From Thermoleophilaceae bacterium (GTDB lineage: Bacteria; Actinomycetota; Thermoleophilia; Solirubrobacterales; Thermoleophilaceae), in assembly GCA_013813135.1 (NCBI GenBank), contig JACCSF010000308.1:1-14398 (forward strand): a DNA stretch of 14,398 nucleotides. Direction: 5' to 3'. The translations under genes and the position numbers were made by a program. Below the pieces are notes generated by a model. The model saw only the letters and a list, made by a program, of their open reading frames with translations, had not been told where the DNA came from and made no database searches. This document shows, one piece after another, positions 1 through 6,306 of this stretch; position 1 is the first letter of the stretch; every line of letters starts with the position of its first letter.

Positions 1-673
1 GGTAGGCGCCGACTGCCCCGAACCAGACCAGCGCGGCACCGCCGAGCACCTCTGGGCCGTCGCCCGCGATCTCGGTGCCCTCGAGCAGCGCCTCGATCGC
101 GAGGAAGCCGAGCAGGCCGACCGTGAAGGCGAGCAGGAAGCGGATCCAGCGCTCGTCCACGGTGCGGATCCAGGGCAGCCAGAGCATCCCGATCGCCACG
201 GGGATGACCCCGACGTAGAGACCGATCAGGGCCATCAGGCCGTAGAAGCCGATGTCGGCGTCCGGGGTCTCCACGGCGGCCTCGATCGCGTGGTCGATGG
301 TGGCGCCGGTGGACGTGAGGAGCAGCACCTCGTAGTTCTGGCCCTCGATCCAGGGGTAGCTCACCTTGACCTCGGCGCCGCCGAGCCGGCCGATCTCATC
401 CTTGCTCTGGGTGAACGAGGCGAAGCCGTCATTGACGATCGCCTGCCTGACCTGGACGGGGTCGGCGCCGTCGTTGCGCAGGTGCAGCTCGATCTCGCCG
501 GGGCGCAGCACGGTGCGCTCCACCGCCAGCTCCTCCTGCGGCACGCCGATGCGGTCGAGCCCCGGCGCGTCGAGCGCCACGAACAGGCCGATCGCGGCGG
601 CCAGCACGACGACCGGGACCAGGCCTGTCAGCCAGGGCGGGCGGCGACGGAGGGCGGCGGTGGCGGCCTCCAT
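1..673 (-). CDS. Putative metal-transporter-like membrane protein, 3' end outside window
   Basis: Partial gene. The ATG is at 673-671 and about 224 codons are visible before the window edge. Reading the reverse strand gives an N-terminal membrane segment (about residues 17-34), a predicted extracytoplasmic beta-rich stretch (about 45-135, with a 'RPGEIELHLRNDG' pattern like cupredoxin or CARDB folds), then at least three more hydrophobic segments (about 143-166, 177-196 and 207-224). The 'FTVGLLGFLAIEALLEG' helix recalls ZIP-family transporters, but the decisive C-terminal helices are missing. Its ATG overlaps the stop codon of the upstream multicopper oxidase by one base (TGATG), so the two are very likely translated together. 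I infer a role in handling a transition metal with the oxidase. A generic membrane protein remains possible. Confidence 0.6.
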   Translation of the reverse strand, partial: MEAATAALRRRPPWLTGLVPVVVLAAAIGLFVALDAPGLDRIGVPQEELAVERTVLRPGEIELHLRNDGADPVQVRQAIVNDGFASFTQSKDEIGRLGGAEVKVSYPWIEGQNYEVLLLTSTGATIDHAIEAAVETPDADIGFYGLMALIGLYVGVIPVAIGMLWLPWIRTVDERWIRFLLAFTVGLLGFLAIEALLEGTEIAGDGPEVLGGAALVWFGAVGAY

Positions 674-1707
674 CAGTCCTCGACCTCGAAGAAGCCCATC
701 CAGCCCAATTCCGCGAACTCGGACACGTGCGCGTGGAACATGTACTTGCCCGTGTACGGGAAGCGCAGCTCGAGGATGCCGCGCTCGCCCTGGCCCTGGA
801 GCACGGTGTCGGTGAAGTCGCGCGGCTCGAGCCGTGTGCCGGTCGGGTAGTAGTCGAAGAAGTTGGCGTGGATGTGGAACGAGTTGACGGGGTCGAACTC
901 GAGCGTGTTCACCAGGTAGATGCGCACGAGCTCGCCGCGCTTGACTCGGATCGGCTCGTCCACGTACGCGAACGCGACGGTGTTGACCGCGTACACCTCG
1001 TTCGAGCGGTCGAAGTTCGTGTCGAACCCGTTCATCACCATGACGAGCTCGTCCGCCGGCGGGCGCCCGGCCTTCGGGTCGATCACGAGCGCTCCGTAGA
1101 GGCCCTTGGCGATGTGCTCGGCCAGCGGGGTCGAGTGGCAGTGGTAGAGGTGCAGGCCGAACGGGGTGGCGTCGAACTCGTAGACCGTCGACCCGCCGGG
1201 CGCGATGTTGCCCGGCCCCACACCGGGCACGCCGTCCATCACATCGCGGTGGATGCCGTGGAAGTGGATCGTGTGCGGGTGCTTCGACCCGTTCACGAAG
1301 CGGATCCGGAGGCGCTCGCCCTCGCGGGCGCGCAGCGTCGGGCCCGGCACGCGGCCGTTGTAGGCCCAGGCGGCGTACTTGACGCCCGGCGCGACCTCGA
1401 TCTCGCGGTCCTCGGCGACGATCTCCCACTCGCGCACGCCGCCGCTCACGCTGCCCTCGTCGAAGTCGCGCAGGATCGCGTGCGGGTCGAAGCCGTTGCG
1501 CTTCGGGTCCACGCGCCCGACGGCGCCGAGGTGTCCCGAGCCGCGGTGCGCCGCCTGTTGGTGCTCGACGGCCGCCTGAGCGGTCGTCCCCTCGTGCAGA
1601 GCCCGATGCGGGATCAGCTCGTGCAGCACGGGCAGCGCCGCGCTGGTCGCGGCGGCCCCGCCCAGCAGCTTGCGACGCGAGACTTTGTTCTCCCACAGCT
1701 TTCGCAT
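673..1707 (-). CDS. Two-domain multicopper oxidase, Tat-exported
   Basis: 344 aa. The N-terminus carries a twin-arginine signal (SRRKLLGG, residues 10-17), so a folded copper enzyme is exported. Two cupredoxin domains follow. Domain 1 has HTIHFHGIH (145-153) and HCH (189-191) with a downstream His198. Domain 2 has HIH (278-280) and HAH (325-327) and no Cys. The four HxH pairs can form a trinuclear Cu centre. Cys190, His145 and His198 align with the type 1 copper ligands of nitrite reductase NirK. The axial Met position of NirK (GMNG) is Leu203 here (GLYG), and NirK's Asp98 is His148. It is therefore a laccase-like two-domain oxidase with its T1 site in domain 1, not a NirK. The substrate is unknown; metal ions such as Mn or Fe, or phenols, are possible given the coupled membrane protein. 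AAGGA (1715-1711) sits 3 nt before the ATG. Confidence 0.9.
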   Translation of the reverse strand: MRKLWENKVSRRKLLGGAAATSAALPVLHELIPHRALHEGTTAQAAVEHQQAAHRGSGHLGAVGRVDPKRNGFDPHAILRDFDEGSVSGGVREWEIVAEDREIEVAPGVKYAAWAYNGRVPGPTLRAREGERLRIRFVNGSKHPHTIHFHGIHRDVMDGVPGVGPGNIAPGGSTVYEFDATPFGLHLYHCHSTPLAEHIAKGLYGALVIDPKAGRPPADELVMVMNGFDTNFDRSNEVYAVNTVAFAYVDEPIRVKRGELVRIYLVNTLEFDPVNSFHIHANFFDYYPTGTRLEPRDFTDTVLQGQGERGILELRFPYTGKYMFHAHVSEFAELGWMGFFEVED

Positions 1708-1725
1708 CAGTCCTTATTGAAGCAT

Positions 1726-1731
1726 ATTTTA
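1726..1731 (-). promoter_or_regulatory. Candidate -10 box of the oxidase operon
   Basis: TAAAAT on the reverse strand matches the -10 consensus at 5 of 6 positions. It would start RNA near 1719, giving a leader of about 12 nt that holds the AAGGA ribosome binding site. No convincing -35 is seen, which fits an activated or metal-controlled promoter. Another phase is possible in this AT-rich patch. Confidence 0.4.
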
Positions 1732-1744
1732 GACATGGCTAAAA
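1727..1744. promoter_or_regulatory. Inverted-repeat operator, DtxR/MntR-like
   Basis: TTTTAG (1727-1732) and CTAAAA (1739-1744) are perfect inverted arms around ACATGG. The core CATG is itself palindromic, so 16 of 18 positions are symmetric. It is an AT-rich island in very GC-rich DNA. Its shape, TTTTAG-N6-CTAAAA, resembles operators of DtxR/IdeR/MntR metalloregulators. It overlaps the best -10 candidate of the leftward oxidase operon and lies 55 bp or more upstream of the ygfZ -10. Binding by such a regulator is inferred from shape and from the metal-linked genes beside it. Confidence 0.55.
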
Positions 1745-1798
1745 GTACGGCCACCCGGCGATGCGAGCGCCGCTCGGCCCGCCGGTCCGGCTCGTGAG

Positions 1799-1804
1799 TA
1801 CGAT
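1799..1804 (+). promoter_or_regulatory. -10 box of a leaderless ygfZ promoter
   Basis: TACGAT lies 6 nt before the GTG start, which puts the transcription start at or next to the GTG. No Shine-Dalgarno sequence precedes the start. The same layout recurs at other operon heads in this window. No clear -35 is visible. Confidence 0.45.
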
Positions 1805-1810
1805 CGGCGT

Positions 1811-2725
1811 GTGATCGCCACCAGCGAGTACGAGCTCGTCATGGAGTCCGCCGGCCTGGTCGACCGCTCCGAGCGCGGCATGTTCGTGGTGCGCGGCTCA
1901 GAGGCGGCGGACTTCCTCCAGGGCCAGGTCTCGAACGACGTCGAGGCGCTCTCCCCCGGACAGGGCTGCTACGCCACGATCCTCAACCACAAGGGCAAGC
2001 TGCGCACCGACCTGCGCGTCCTGCGCGGCTCCGGCTTCTACTGGCTCGACACCGAGGCGATCGGCCACGCGGTCGTGCGCCACATGCTCGACACGTACAC
2101 GCTCGGTCGCGACGTGCAGTGGGAGGACGTCGGCGAGGGTCATTCGATCCTGTCGCTGATCGGCCCGGCCGCGGACGACCTCGTCGACCCGGCTCCGCCG
2201 GCAGGCGAGCACTCCTTCGTCGACACCGGCGCCGGGCTCTGGGTCAGGACCGACCTCGGCGTCGACCTGCTCTGCTCCACCGCACGCGCGCAGGAGCTGC
2301 GCGCCGAGCTGGATGTCGAGGAGGTCTCCGCGGAGGTCGCCGAGTGCGTGCGCATCGAGTCGGGGCGTCCGCGCCTCGGGCTCGACATGGACGCGGACAC
2401 GATTCCTCAGGAGGCGGGCATCAACGAGCGCGCCGTGGACTTCGAGAAGGGCTGCTATGTCGGCCAGGAGACCGTGGCACGGCTGCATTACAAGGGCAAG
2501 CCCAACCGCCACCTGCGCGGCCTGCTCCTGTCGGAGCCGGCCGAGCGGCGGGCCGAGATCCTGCTCGGCGACAAGGTGGTCGGGCACGTCGCCTCCACCT
2601 GCGTCTCGCCACGGCTGGGCCCGATCGCGCTCGCGCTGGTGCGGCGCGAGGCCGCTCCCGGCGACACGGTGCTGGTGGACGGCGTGGAGGCGCGGGTCGC
2701 CGAGCTGCCGTTCGAGCGTGCCTGA
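1811..2725 (+). CDS. ygfZ: YgfZ/GcvT-domain folate-binding protein
   Basis: 304 aa. It is related to the glycine-cleavage T protein (aminomethyltransferase fold). The YgfZ signature KGCYVGQE is at residues 213-220, with the conserved Cys215, followed by the Arg/His/Lys-rich TVARLHYKGKPNRHLRG stretch. The N-terminal part has DFLQGQVSNDV and GCYATILNHKGK, typical of the folate-binding core. Members of this family use tetrahydrofolate to support repair or assembly of certain Fe-S enzymes in the cytoplasm. The GTG at 1811 is chosen because a -10 box lies 6 nt upstream. The ATG at 1841 (MESAGL) is an alternative that would drop ten residues. It heads a three-gene rightward operon, and its last codons overlap the next start by 8 bp. 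Confidence 0.9.
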   Translation: MIATSEYELVMESAGLVDRSERGMFVVRGSEAADFLQGQVSNDVEALSPGQGCYATILNHKGKLRTDLRVLRGSGFYWLDTEAIGHAVVRHMLDTYTLGRDVQWEDVGEGHSILSLIGPAADDLVDPAPPAGEHSFVDTGAGLWVRTDLGVDLLCSTARAQELRAELDVEEVSAEVAECVRIESGRPRLGLDMDADTIPQEAGINERAVDFEKGCYVGQETVARLHYKGKPNRHLRGLLLSEPAERRAEILLGDKVVGHVASTCVSPRLGPIALALVRREAAPGDTVLVDGVEARVAELPFERA

Positions 2726-3701
2726 GCCGCGCAGGCCCACCAGTCGTCACGGCCTTTCCCGGGAGAGCGCGCTGCTCGGGCACGGCCCGCCGCCGGGCGT
2801 TCCCGGCTACGACCCGCGCGCCGGCGTGCTGGACATGCCGCCCGAGCCGCGTCCACCCGCCGAGCCGCCGGCGGACCTACGCGACCTGCGCGAGCTGGTG
2901 CCGGCCGCCGAGCCGGACCGACAGCTCGACGACTGGGGCCGGTCGCAGCGCGTGTTCGACGGCTTCGAACCGCTGCTCGACGTCTACTACCGCCACTGGT
3001 TCCGCGTCGAGACGGAGGGCGTGGAGCACGTGCCGGCGGACGGCGGCGCTCTGATCGTGTCCAACCACTCGGGCGCGCTGCCGCCCGACGCTCCGATGAT
3101 CATGCAGGCGATCCGGCATGAGCATTCGAACCCGCGGCCGCTGCACATGCTCGGCGAGCACTGGTTCAAGGGCTACCCCGGGGTCAGCATGCTCACCTCC
3201 AAGCTCGGGCTGGTGGCGGCCCACCCTGCCAATGCCCAGCGCCTCCTGCACGACGAGGGCGGGCTCGTCCTGGTCTTCCCCGAGGGTCAGAAGGGCTCGC
3301 GCAAGCTCTACTGGCAGCGCTACCGGCTGCGCCGCTTCGGGCGCGGAGGGTTCGTGCGGACCGCCATGCGCGCGGGCGTGCCGATCGTGCCGGTGGCCGT
3401 GCTCGGTGCGGAGGAGGCAATGCCGATCTTCGCGCACGTCCCGCTGCTGCAGCGCCTGACCGGACTGATCTACTTCCCCGTCAACCACGCCTCCCCGCAG
3501 TTCGGCCTCGCGGCCGCGCTGATGTACCTGCCGGCCAAGTTCAAGATCCGCTTTCTCGAGCCGCTCGACCTGTCCGGCTACGCGCCCGAGGACGCCGAGG
3601 ACCTGGCCCTGGTGCAGGAGATCGGCGAGCAGGTGCGGGCACGCATCCAGCTGGAGCTGGATGCGATGCGATCGTCGCGCCGCTCGGTCTGGTTCGGCTA
3701 G
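2718..3701 (+). CDS. MGAT-like phospholipid/glycerol acyltransferase
   Basis: 327 aa if started at GTG 2718. The PlsC-type acyltransferase core spans about residues 95-285. It has SNHSGALPPD with His117 and Asp124 as the catalytic H-x6-D pair, as in the LPLAT/MGAT-like subgroup with its stretched HX4D motif, and FPEGQKG (187-193) as the phosphate-binding motif. It should transfer an acyl chain from CoA or ACP to a glycerol-type lipid at the membrane; the exact acceptor is unknown. The first roughly 70 residues are Pro/Arg-rich and probably disordered. The start is uncertain: GTG 2718 overlaps the ygfZ stop by 8 bp but has no clear ribosome binding site, and ATG 2835 would give 288 aa and keep the whole catalytic domain. 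Confidence 0.85.
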   Translation: MPEPRRPTSRHGLSRESALLGHGPPPGVPGYDPRAGVLDMPPEPRPPAEPPADLRDLRELVPAAEPDRQLDDWGRSQRVFDGFEPLLDVYYRHWFRVETEGVEHVPADGGALIVSNHSGALPPDAPMIMQAIRHEHSNPRPLHMLGEHWFKGYPGVSMLTSKLGLVAAHPANAQRLLHDEGGLVLVFPEGQKGSRKLYWQRYRLRRFGRGGFVRTAMRAGVPIVPVAVLGAEEAMPIFAHVPLLQRLTGLIYFPVNHASPQFGLAAALMYLPAKFKIRFLEPLDLSGYAPEDAEDLALVQEIGEQVRARIQLELDAMRSSRRSVWFG

Positions 3702-3714
3702 GGTGGCCCGAGCC

Positions 3715-4131
3715 ATGGGGGGACGAGTCCTGGCCACATTGGCGACCACCGCCGTCTTCGTTGCCGGGTGTGGCGACGAGGACTTCGAGAACAAGCCGCG
3801 CGCGCCGGTGCGAGTCGAGCTGAGCGGGGTCATTCAGGCGGACAAGGTGACGGTGTCCCCCGCGCGCGACCTGGGCGCGGGGCCGTACGCGATCACCCTC
3901 TCCAACCAGACGGACGATCCGCACACCGTCACCCTCGAGGGCGAGTCGGTCAAGGAAGACGCGGGCTCCGTGGACCCGAACGACACGCTGACGATCAAGC
4001 GAACGCTCGACCCCGGCACCTACGAGGTGCGCGCGGGCTCCAAGGAGGCCGTGCCGAAGGAGATCGAGCCGGCCGTGCTGGACATCGGAGCAGAGCGCAA
4101 CGATTCGAATTCCGACCTCCTGCTGCCCTAG
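3715..4131 (+). CDS. Small cupredoxin-like lipoprotein
   Basis: 138 aa from ATG 3715; an in-frame GTG at 3703 would add four residues (VARA). A short basic N-terminus, a hydrophobic stretch and the lipobox VAGC mark a lipoprotein anchored outside the membrane. The mature part has GPYAITLSNQTDDPHTVTLEG and LDPGTYEVRAG, the strand pattern of a cupredoxin-like beta-sandwich. It has one His and no Cys or Met at the places a type 1 copper site needs, so copper binding is unlikely. GGGTGG about 8 nt before the ATG can serve as ribosome binding site. It lies 13 nt after the acyltransferase gene, so it is probably the last gene of that operon. Its role is unknown. Confidence 0.75.
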   Translation: MGGRVLATLATTAVFVAGCGDEDFENKPRAPVRVELSGVIQADKVTVSPARDLGAGPYAITLSNQTDDPHTVTLEGESVKEDAGSVDPNDTLTIKRTLDPGTYEVRAGSKEAVPKEIEPAVLDIGAERNDSNSDLLLP

Positions 4132-4145
4132 GGCCCTAGAGCAGC
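4122..4145. terminator. Bidirectional hairpin terminator between convergent operons
   Basis: GCTGC-C-CTAGGG / CCCTAG-A-GCAGC forms an 11-bp stem with a single C/A mismatch and almost no loop; in practice a few central pairs open. The core CTAGGGCCCTAG is a perfect palindrome. It contains the stop codon of the lipoprotein gene (4129-4131) and ends 4 bp before the stop of the convergent gene. There is no U-tract on either side, so it would act as an I-shaped terminator or an RNA 3'-end stabiliser. Confidence 0.6.
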
Positions 4146-4149
4146 GGTC

Positions 4150-5463
4150 CTAGAGCTCGAGCTGGTCGACCGGGTCCGCGGGCGCCTCGTCCGCCGGGCG
4201 CACCAGGGCGTCGATCTCCTCCAGGTGGCCGCGCACTCGGCCGGCCATCGCTTCGACCAGCTCGTAGGCCCTGTCGATGCCCGTCTTCGCTCCGGTCAGC
4301 TGCTGCTTGACCCTCCGCTCCTCGGTGAGCGCCGCCAGGGCGCGCTCGACGGTGCTGCGCAGCGCGCCCGCGTCGATGCCGTCCGCGTCGGAGCGCTTCA
4401 TCAGCACGCGCGCCCGCGCGAGCCGGTAGCCCAGCTCCAGCGCCAGCGTGCCGGCGCCGGGATCGAGGGCCACCACGAGCTTGTCGCCGTTGTACTCGCG
4501 CAGCGGCTCCAGCTTGGCGGGCACCTCCTCCTCGGTCGGCACCACCAGCACCGCGAAGTCCGCCGAGCGCCCGGCCATCGCCTTGTCGAGCTCCGCGAGC
4601 GCGGCCGGCTTCGACAGCCGGCGGTCCTTGGCCTCCAGCACGATGCGGCCCCGGGCGGGCCCGTTGCAGCCGTCGAGTGACACGACGATGTCGCCCACCT
4701 TGCCCGTGGCCTCGCGCTGGTCGCCGACCGCCTCGGCGTCGTCGCCCTGAGAGAGCGCGATGCGGTCGACCGCCTCGAAGACGGCCTCCTCGAAGCTGCG
4801 GCCCTTGGCCGTGCCCCGCTCCCGCTCGGCCCCGACCTCCTCGAGCTTCTCCTTCTCGTCGCGCAGAGCCTGCAGCTCCTTCTGCAGCTCGCCCAGCTTC
4901 TGCAGCAGCGCCCGCTGCGTGGCGTCCGAGCGGCTGGCGGCCTCGTTGATCGAACGCACCGCCGCCGTCTTGAAGTCGGCGAGCGGGTTGCGGTCGTCGG
5001 CGGCAGAGAACTGGCGCACGAGGTCCTCGCGCGACTTGGTGAGCGTCTCCGCCACCGCCTCGCGCACGCGGTTCTGCACGGACACGGCGCTGCCGTCCCC
5101 GAAACGGCGCTCCAGCTCCTTGGCCAGCTGGCCGTCGTCCTCGCCGAACACGGCCGCGAACTGGCCCTCGAAGAACTCGGCGATCGTGCGCGCCTTGTCG
5201 GTGAACTCCTGCTGGACGTCCTTCGAGGCCTTCTCGAACTCGGTCTTGACGAATTCGGCGTTTGCCGCCGCCTGCTCGCGGTCCAGGACGCGCGCGCCGA
5301 TCTCGACGGCGTCGCGGACCACCTTCACCGGGTCGTCGCCGTTCTGCTCGCGCTCGCGCACGAGCCGAACGGCGCATTCGTCCTCGACGACGAGGCCGTC
5401 GACGACCAGGCGGTCGGCGATCGTGCGGACATGGGGCTGTCTGAGGGGTGTGGCTGCTTCCAT
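4150..5463 (-). CDS. Coiled-coil protein with PD-(D/E)XK nuclease core (DUF2130/RmuC-like)
   Basis: 437 aa, ATG at 5463. Residues about 60-220 are highly charged and helical, with a likely coiled coil at 182-218 (LLQKLGELQKELQALRDEKEKLEE). A compact alpha/beta domain follows. GRSFEEAV (221-228) supplies a first acidic residue, GDIVVSLDG carries Asp258, and GRIVLEAKDR carries Glu277 and Lys279, the D...ExK pattern of PD-(D/E)XK nucleases. Next come LAELDKAM and SADFAVLVVPTEEEVP, as in DUF2130 and RmuC proteins. A second helical region (about 365-420) ends the protein. It is soluble, with no signal peptide. By family it may act on DNA ends or recombination intermediates, but no function is shown. 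It lies 45 bp after the GST-like gene on the same strand. Confidence 0.7.
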   Translation of the reverse strand: MEAATPLRQPHVRTIADRLVVDGLVVEDECAVRLVREREQNGDDPVKVVRDAVEIGARVLDREQAAANAEFVKTEFEKASKDVQQEFTDKARTIAEFFEGQFAAVFGEDDGQLAKELERRFGDGSAVSVQNRVREAVAETLTKSREDLVRQFSAADDRNPLADFKTAAVRSINEAASRSDATQRALLQKLGELQKELQALRDEKEKLEEVGAERERGTAKGRSFEEAVFEAVDRIALSQGDDAEAVGDQREATGKVGDIVVSLDGCNGPARGRIVLEAKDRRLSKPAALAELDKAMAGRSADFAVLVVPTEEEVPAKLEPLREYNGDKLVVALDPGAGTLALELGYRLARARVLMKRSDADGIDAGALRSTVERALAALTEERRVKQQLTGAKTGIDRAYELVEAMAGRVRGHLEEIDALVRPADEAPADPVDQLEL

Positions 5464-5508
5464 TGGAGTCTCGGTCGCACCGTAGGGGCACGACCCGACG
5501 GAACGCGA

Positions 5509-6240
5509 TCAGGCTTGCAGCCAGGCGGCCGGAAAGACCTTGGGCGTGCGCCCTGGATAGCCCGGTGCAATGCGGCGCGCGTGCTCCAGCGCCGGACGGC
5601 CGTCGAGTAGCGGGCGCAGGTCGTCGAGCGTGGCCAGCAGGGCCGTCGAGGTGGCGATCTGGAAGTCGGCGACGTTCGGATCGGCGCCGCCTATGGTGCC
5701 CGCCCGCAGCAGCCCGTCCACATGGTCCAGCAGGGCGGGCAGGTTCGCCAGGTCGCGGCGGACGTTCTCGTCGGAGGCGTGGTTGACGTGCGCGGCCGCC
5801 CGGATCACCGGCGCGCCGGCGCGGGCCGCGATCGAGACCGGGACCCCGAGCCTGGCGCCCTCGAGGTAGCTGGACATGGTCGAGCGGTCGCGCCGCAGGG
5901 AGCTCCAGACGAGCCGGCGCGGCACCGGCTGGTAGACCTCGTCGCCCCACGCCTCGGCCGCGCTCACGGCGCGCTTGCGTTCGGGGTCGTGCGGGAACAG
6001 CGGCGGCTCGGGCCGCAGGGCATCCAGCGCGACGGCGATCGCACGCGTCCCCTGGACGCGCTTGCCCTCGAGCCTGAGCGCCGGCACCGTGATGCCAGGG
6101 AAGCGCAGCGCCCGCAGCATCCCGCGGTGCACCACGGCCACCAGATCGATGCGGCGGTAGTCGATTCGCTTGCGGCGCAGCATCAGCTCGGCCGCGAAGG
6201 ACGGATGTGAGCCCGGAACGCCAAACAGGGTCGCTTTCAC
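5509..6240 (-). CDS. Glutathione S-transferase-like protein
   Basis: 243 aa from GTG 6240. The N-terminal thioredoxin-like domain reads VKATLFGVPGSHPS...AELMLRRKRIDYRRIDL, with Ser11 or Ser14 in the place of the usual catalytic Ser/Tyr. The cis-Pro motif is TVPAL (Pro53), and GTRAIAVALD replaces the usual ESxAI segment. A helical C-terminal domain follows, with ADFQIATS matching the GST 'D-hydrophobic-A' motif. There is no cysteine. Since many actinobacteria make mycothiol instead of glutathione, the natural thiol is uncertain. The start is set by a good promoter (TTGATT-16-TAGGAT) ending 7 nt before the GTG; upstream in-frame ATGs near 6300 lie beyond this promoter. It is divergent from the MarR-MFS operon and probably co-controlled with it. 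Confidence 0.75.
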   Translation of the reverse strand: MKATLFGVPGSHPSFAAELMLRRKRIDYRRIDLVAVVHRGMLRALRFPGITVPALRLEGKRVQGTRAIAVALDALRPEPPLFPHDPERKRAVSAAEAWGDEVYQPVPRRLVWSSLRRDRSTMSSYLEGARLGVPVSIAARAGAPVIRAAAHVNHASDENVRRDLANLPALLDHVDGLLRAGTIGGADPNVADFQIATSTALLATLDDLRPLLDGRPALEHARRIAPGYPGRTPKVFPAAWLQA

Positions 6241-6247
6241 GTCGGCG

Positions 6248-6275
6248 ATCCTACGCCAGAGGGTTGGCGAATCAA
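6248..6275 (-). promoter_or_regulatory. Promoter of the GST-like gene
   Basis: On the reverse strand, TTGATT (6275-6270) and TAGGAT (6253-6248) are separated by 16 bp, and the GTG start follows the -10 by 7 nt. This predicts a leaderless mRNA. The -35 lies 4 bp from the first MarR-type palindrome. Confidence 0.55.
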
Positions 6276-6292
6276 TGCTTGCGTGCAATACT
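6264..6292 (+). promoter_or_regulatory. Promoter of the marR-MFS operon
   Basis: TTGGCG (6264-6269), a 17-bp spacer and AATACT (6287-6292) precede the GTG at 6300 by 7 nt, so the message should begin at the start codon. Each hexamer matches the consensus at 4 of 6 positions. It faces the GST promoter, and the two -35 regions overlap. Confidence 0.5.
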
Positions 6293-6306
6293 TGCATGCG
6301 TGCAAG
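6279..6306. promoter_or_regulatory. Paired palindromes, likely MarR operator
   Basis: Two related inverted repeats: TTGC-GT-GCAA (6279-6288) and CTTGCA-TGCG-TGCAAG (6291-6306). They share the direct repeat GCGTGCAA at 17-bp spacing. The first lies in the spacer of the marR promoter; the second covers its -10, start point and start codon. A MarR dimer bound here would block its own operon and could also affect the GST promoter. The binding partner is inferred from position. Confidence 0.6.

Noticed and set aside
673..1707. Copper nitrite reductase (NirK)
   Set aside because: It has four HxH pairs for a trinuclear centre, His in place of the catalytic Asp98, and no axial Met; it fits a two-domain laccase-like oxidase.
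4136..5950. A 604-codon leftward open frame
   Set aside because: Low-complexity Gly/Arg/Ala translation overlapping the real coiled-coil nuclease-like and GST genes in another frame; a product of high GC content.
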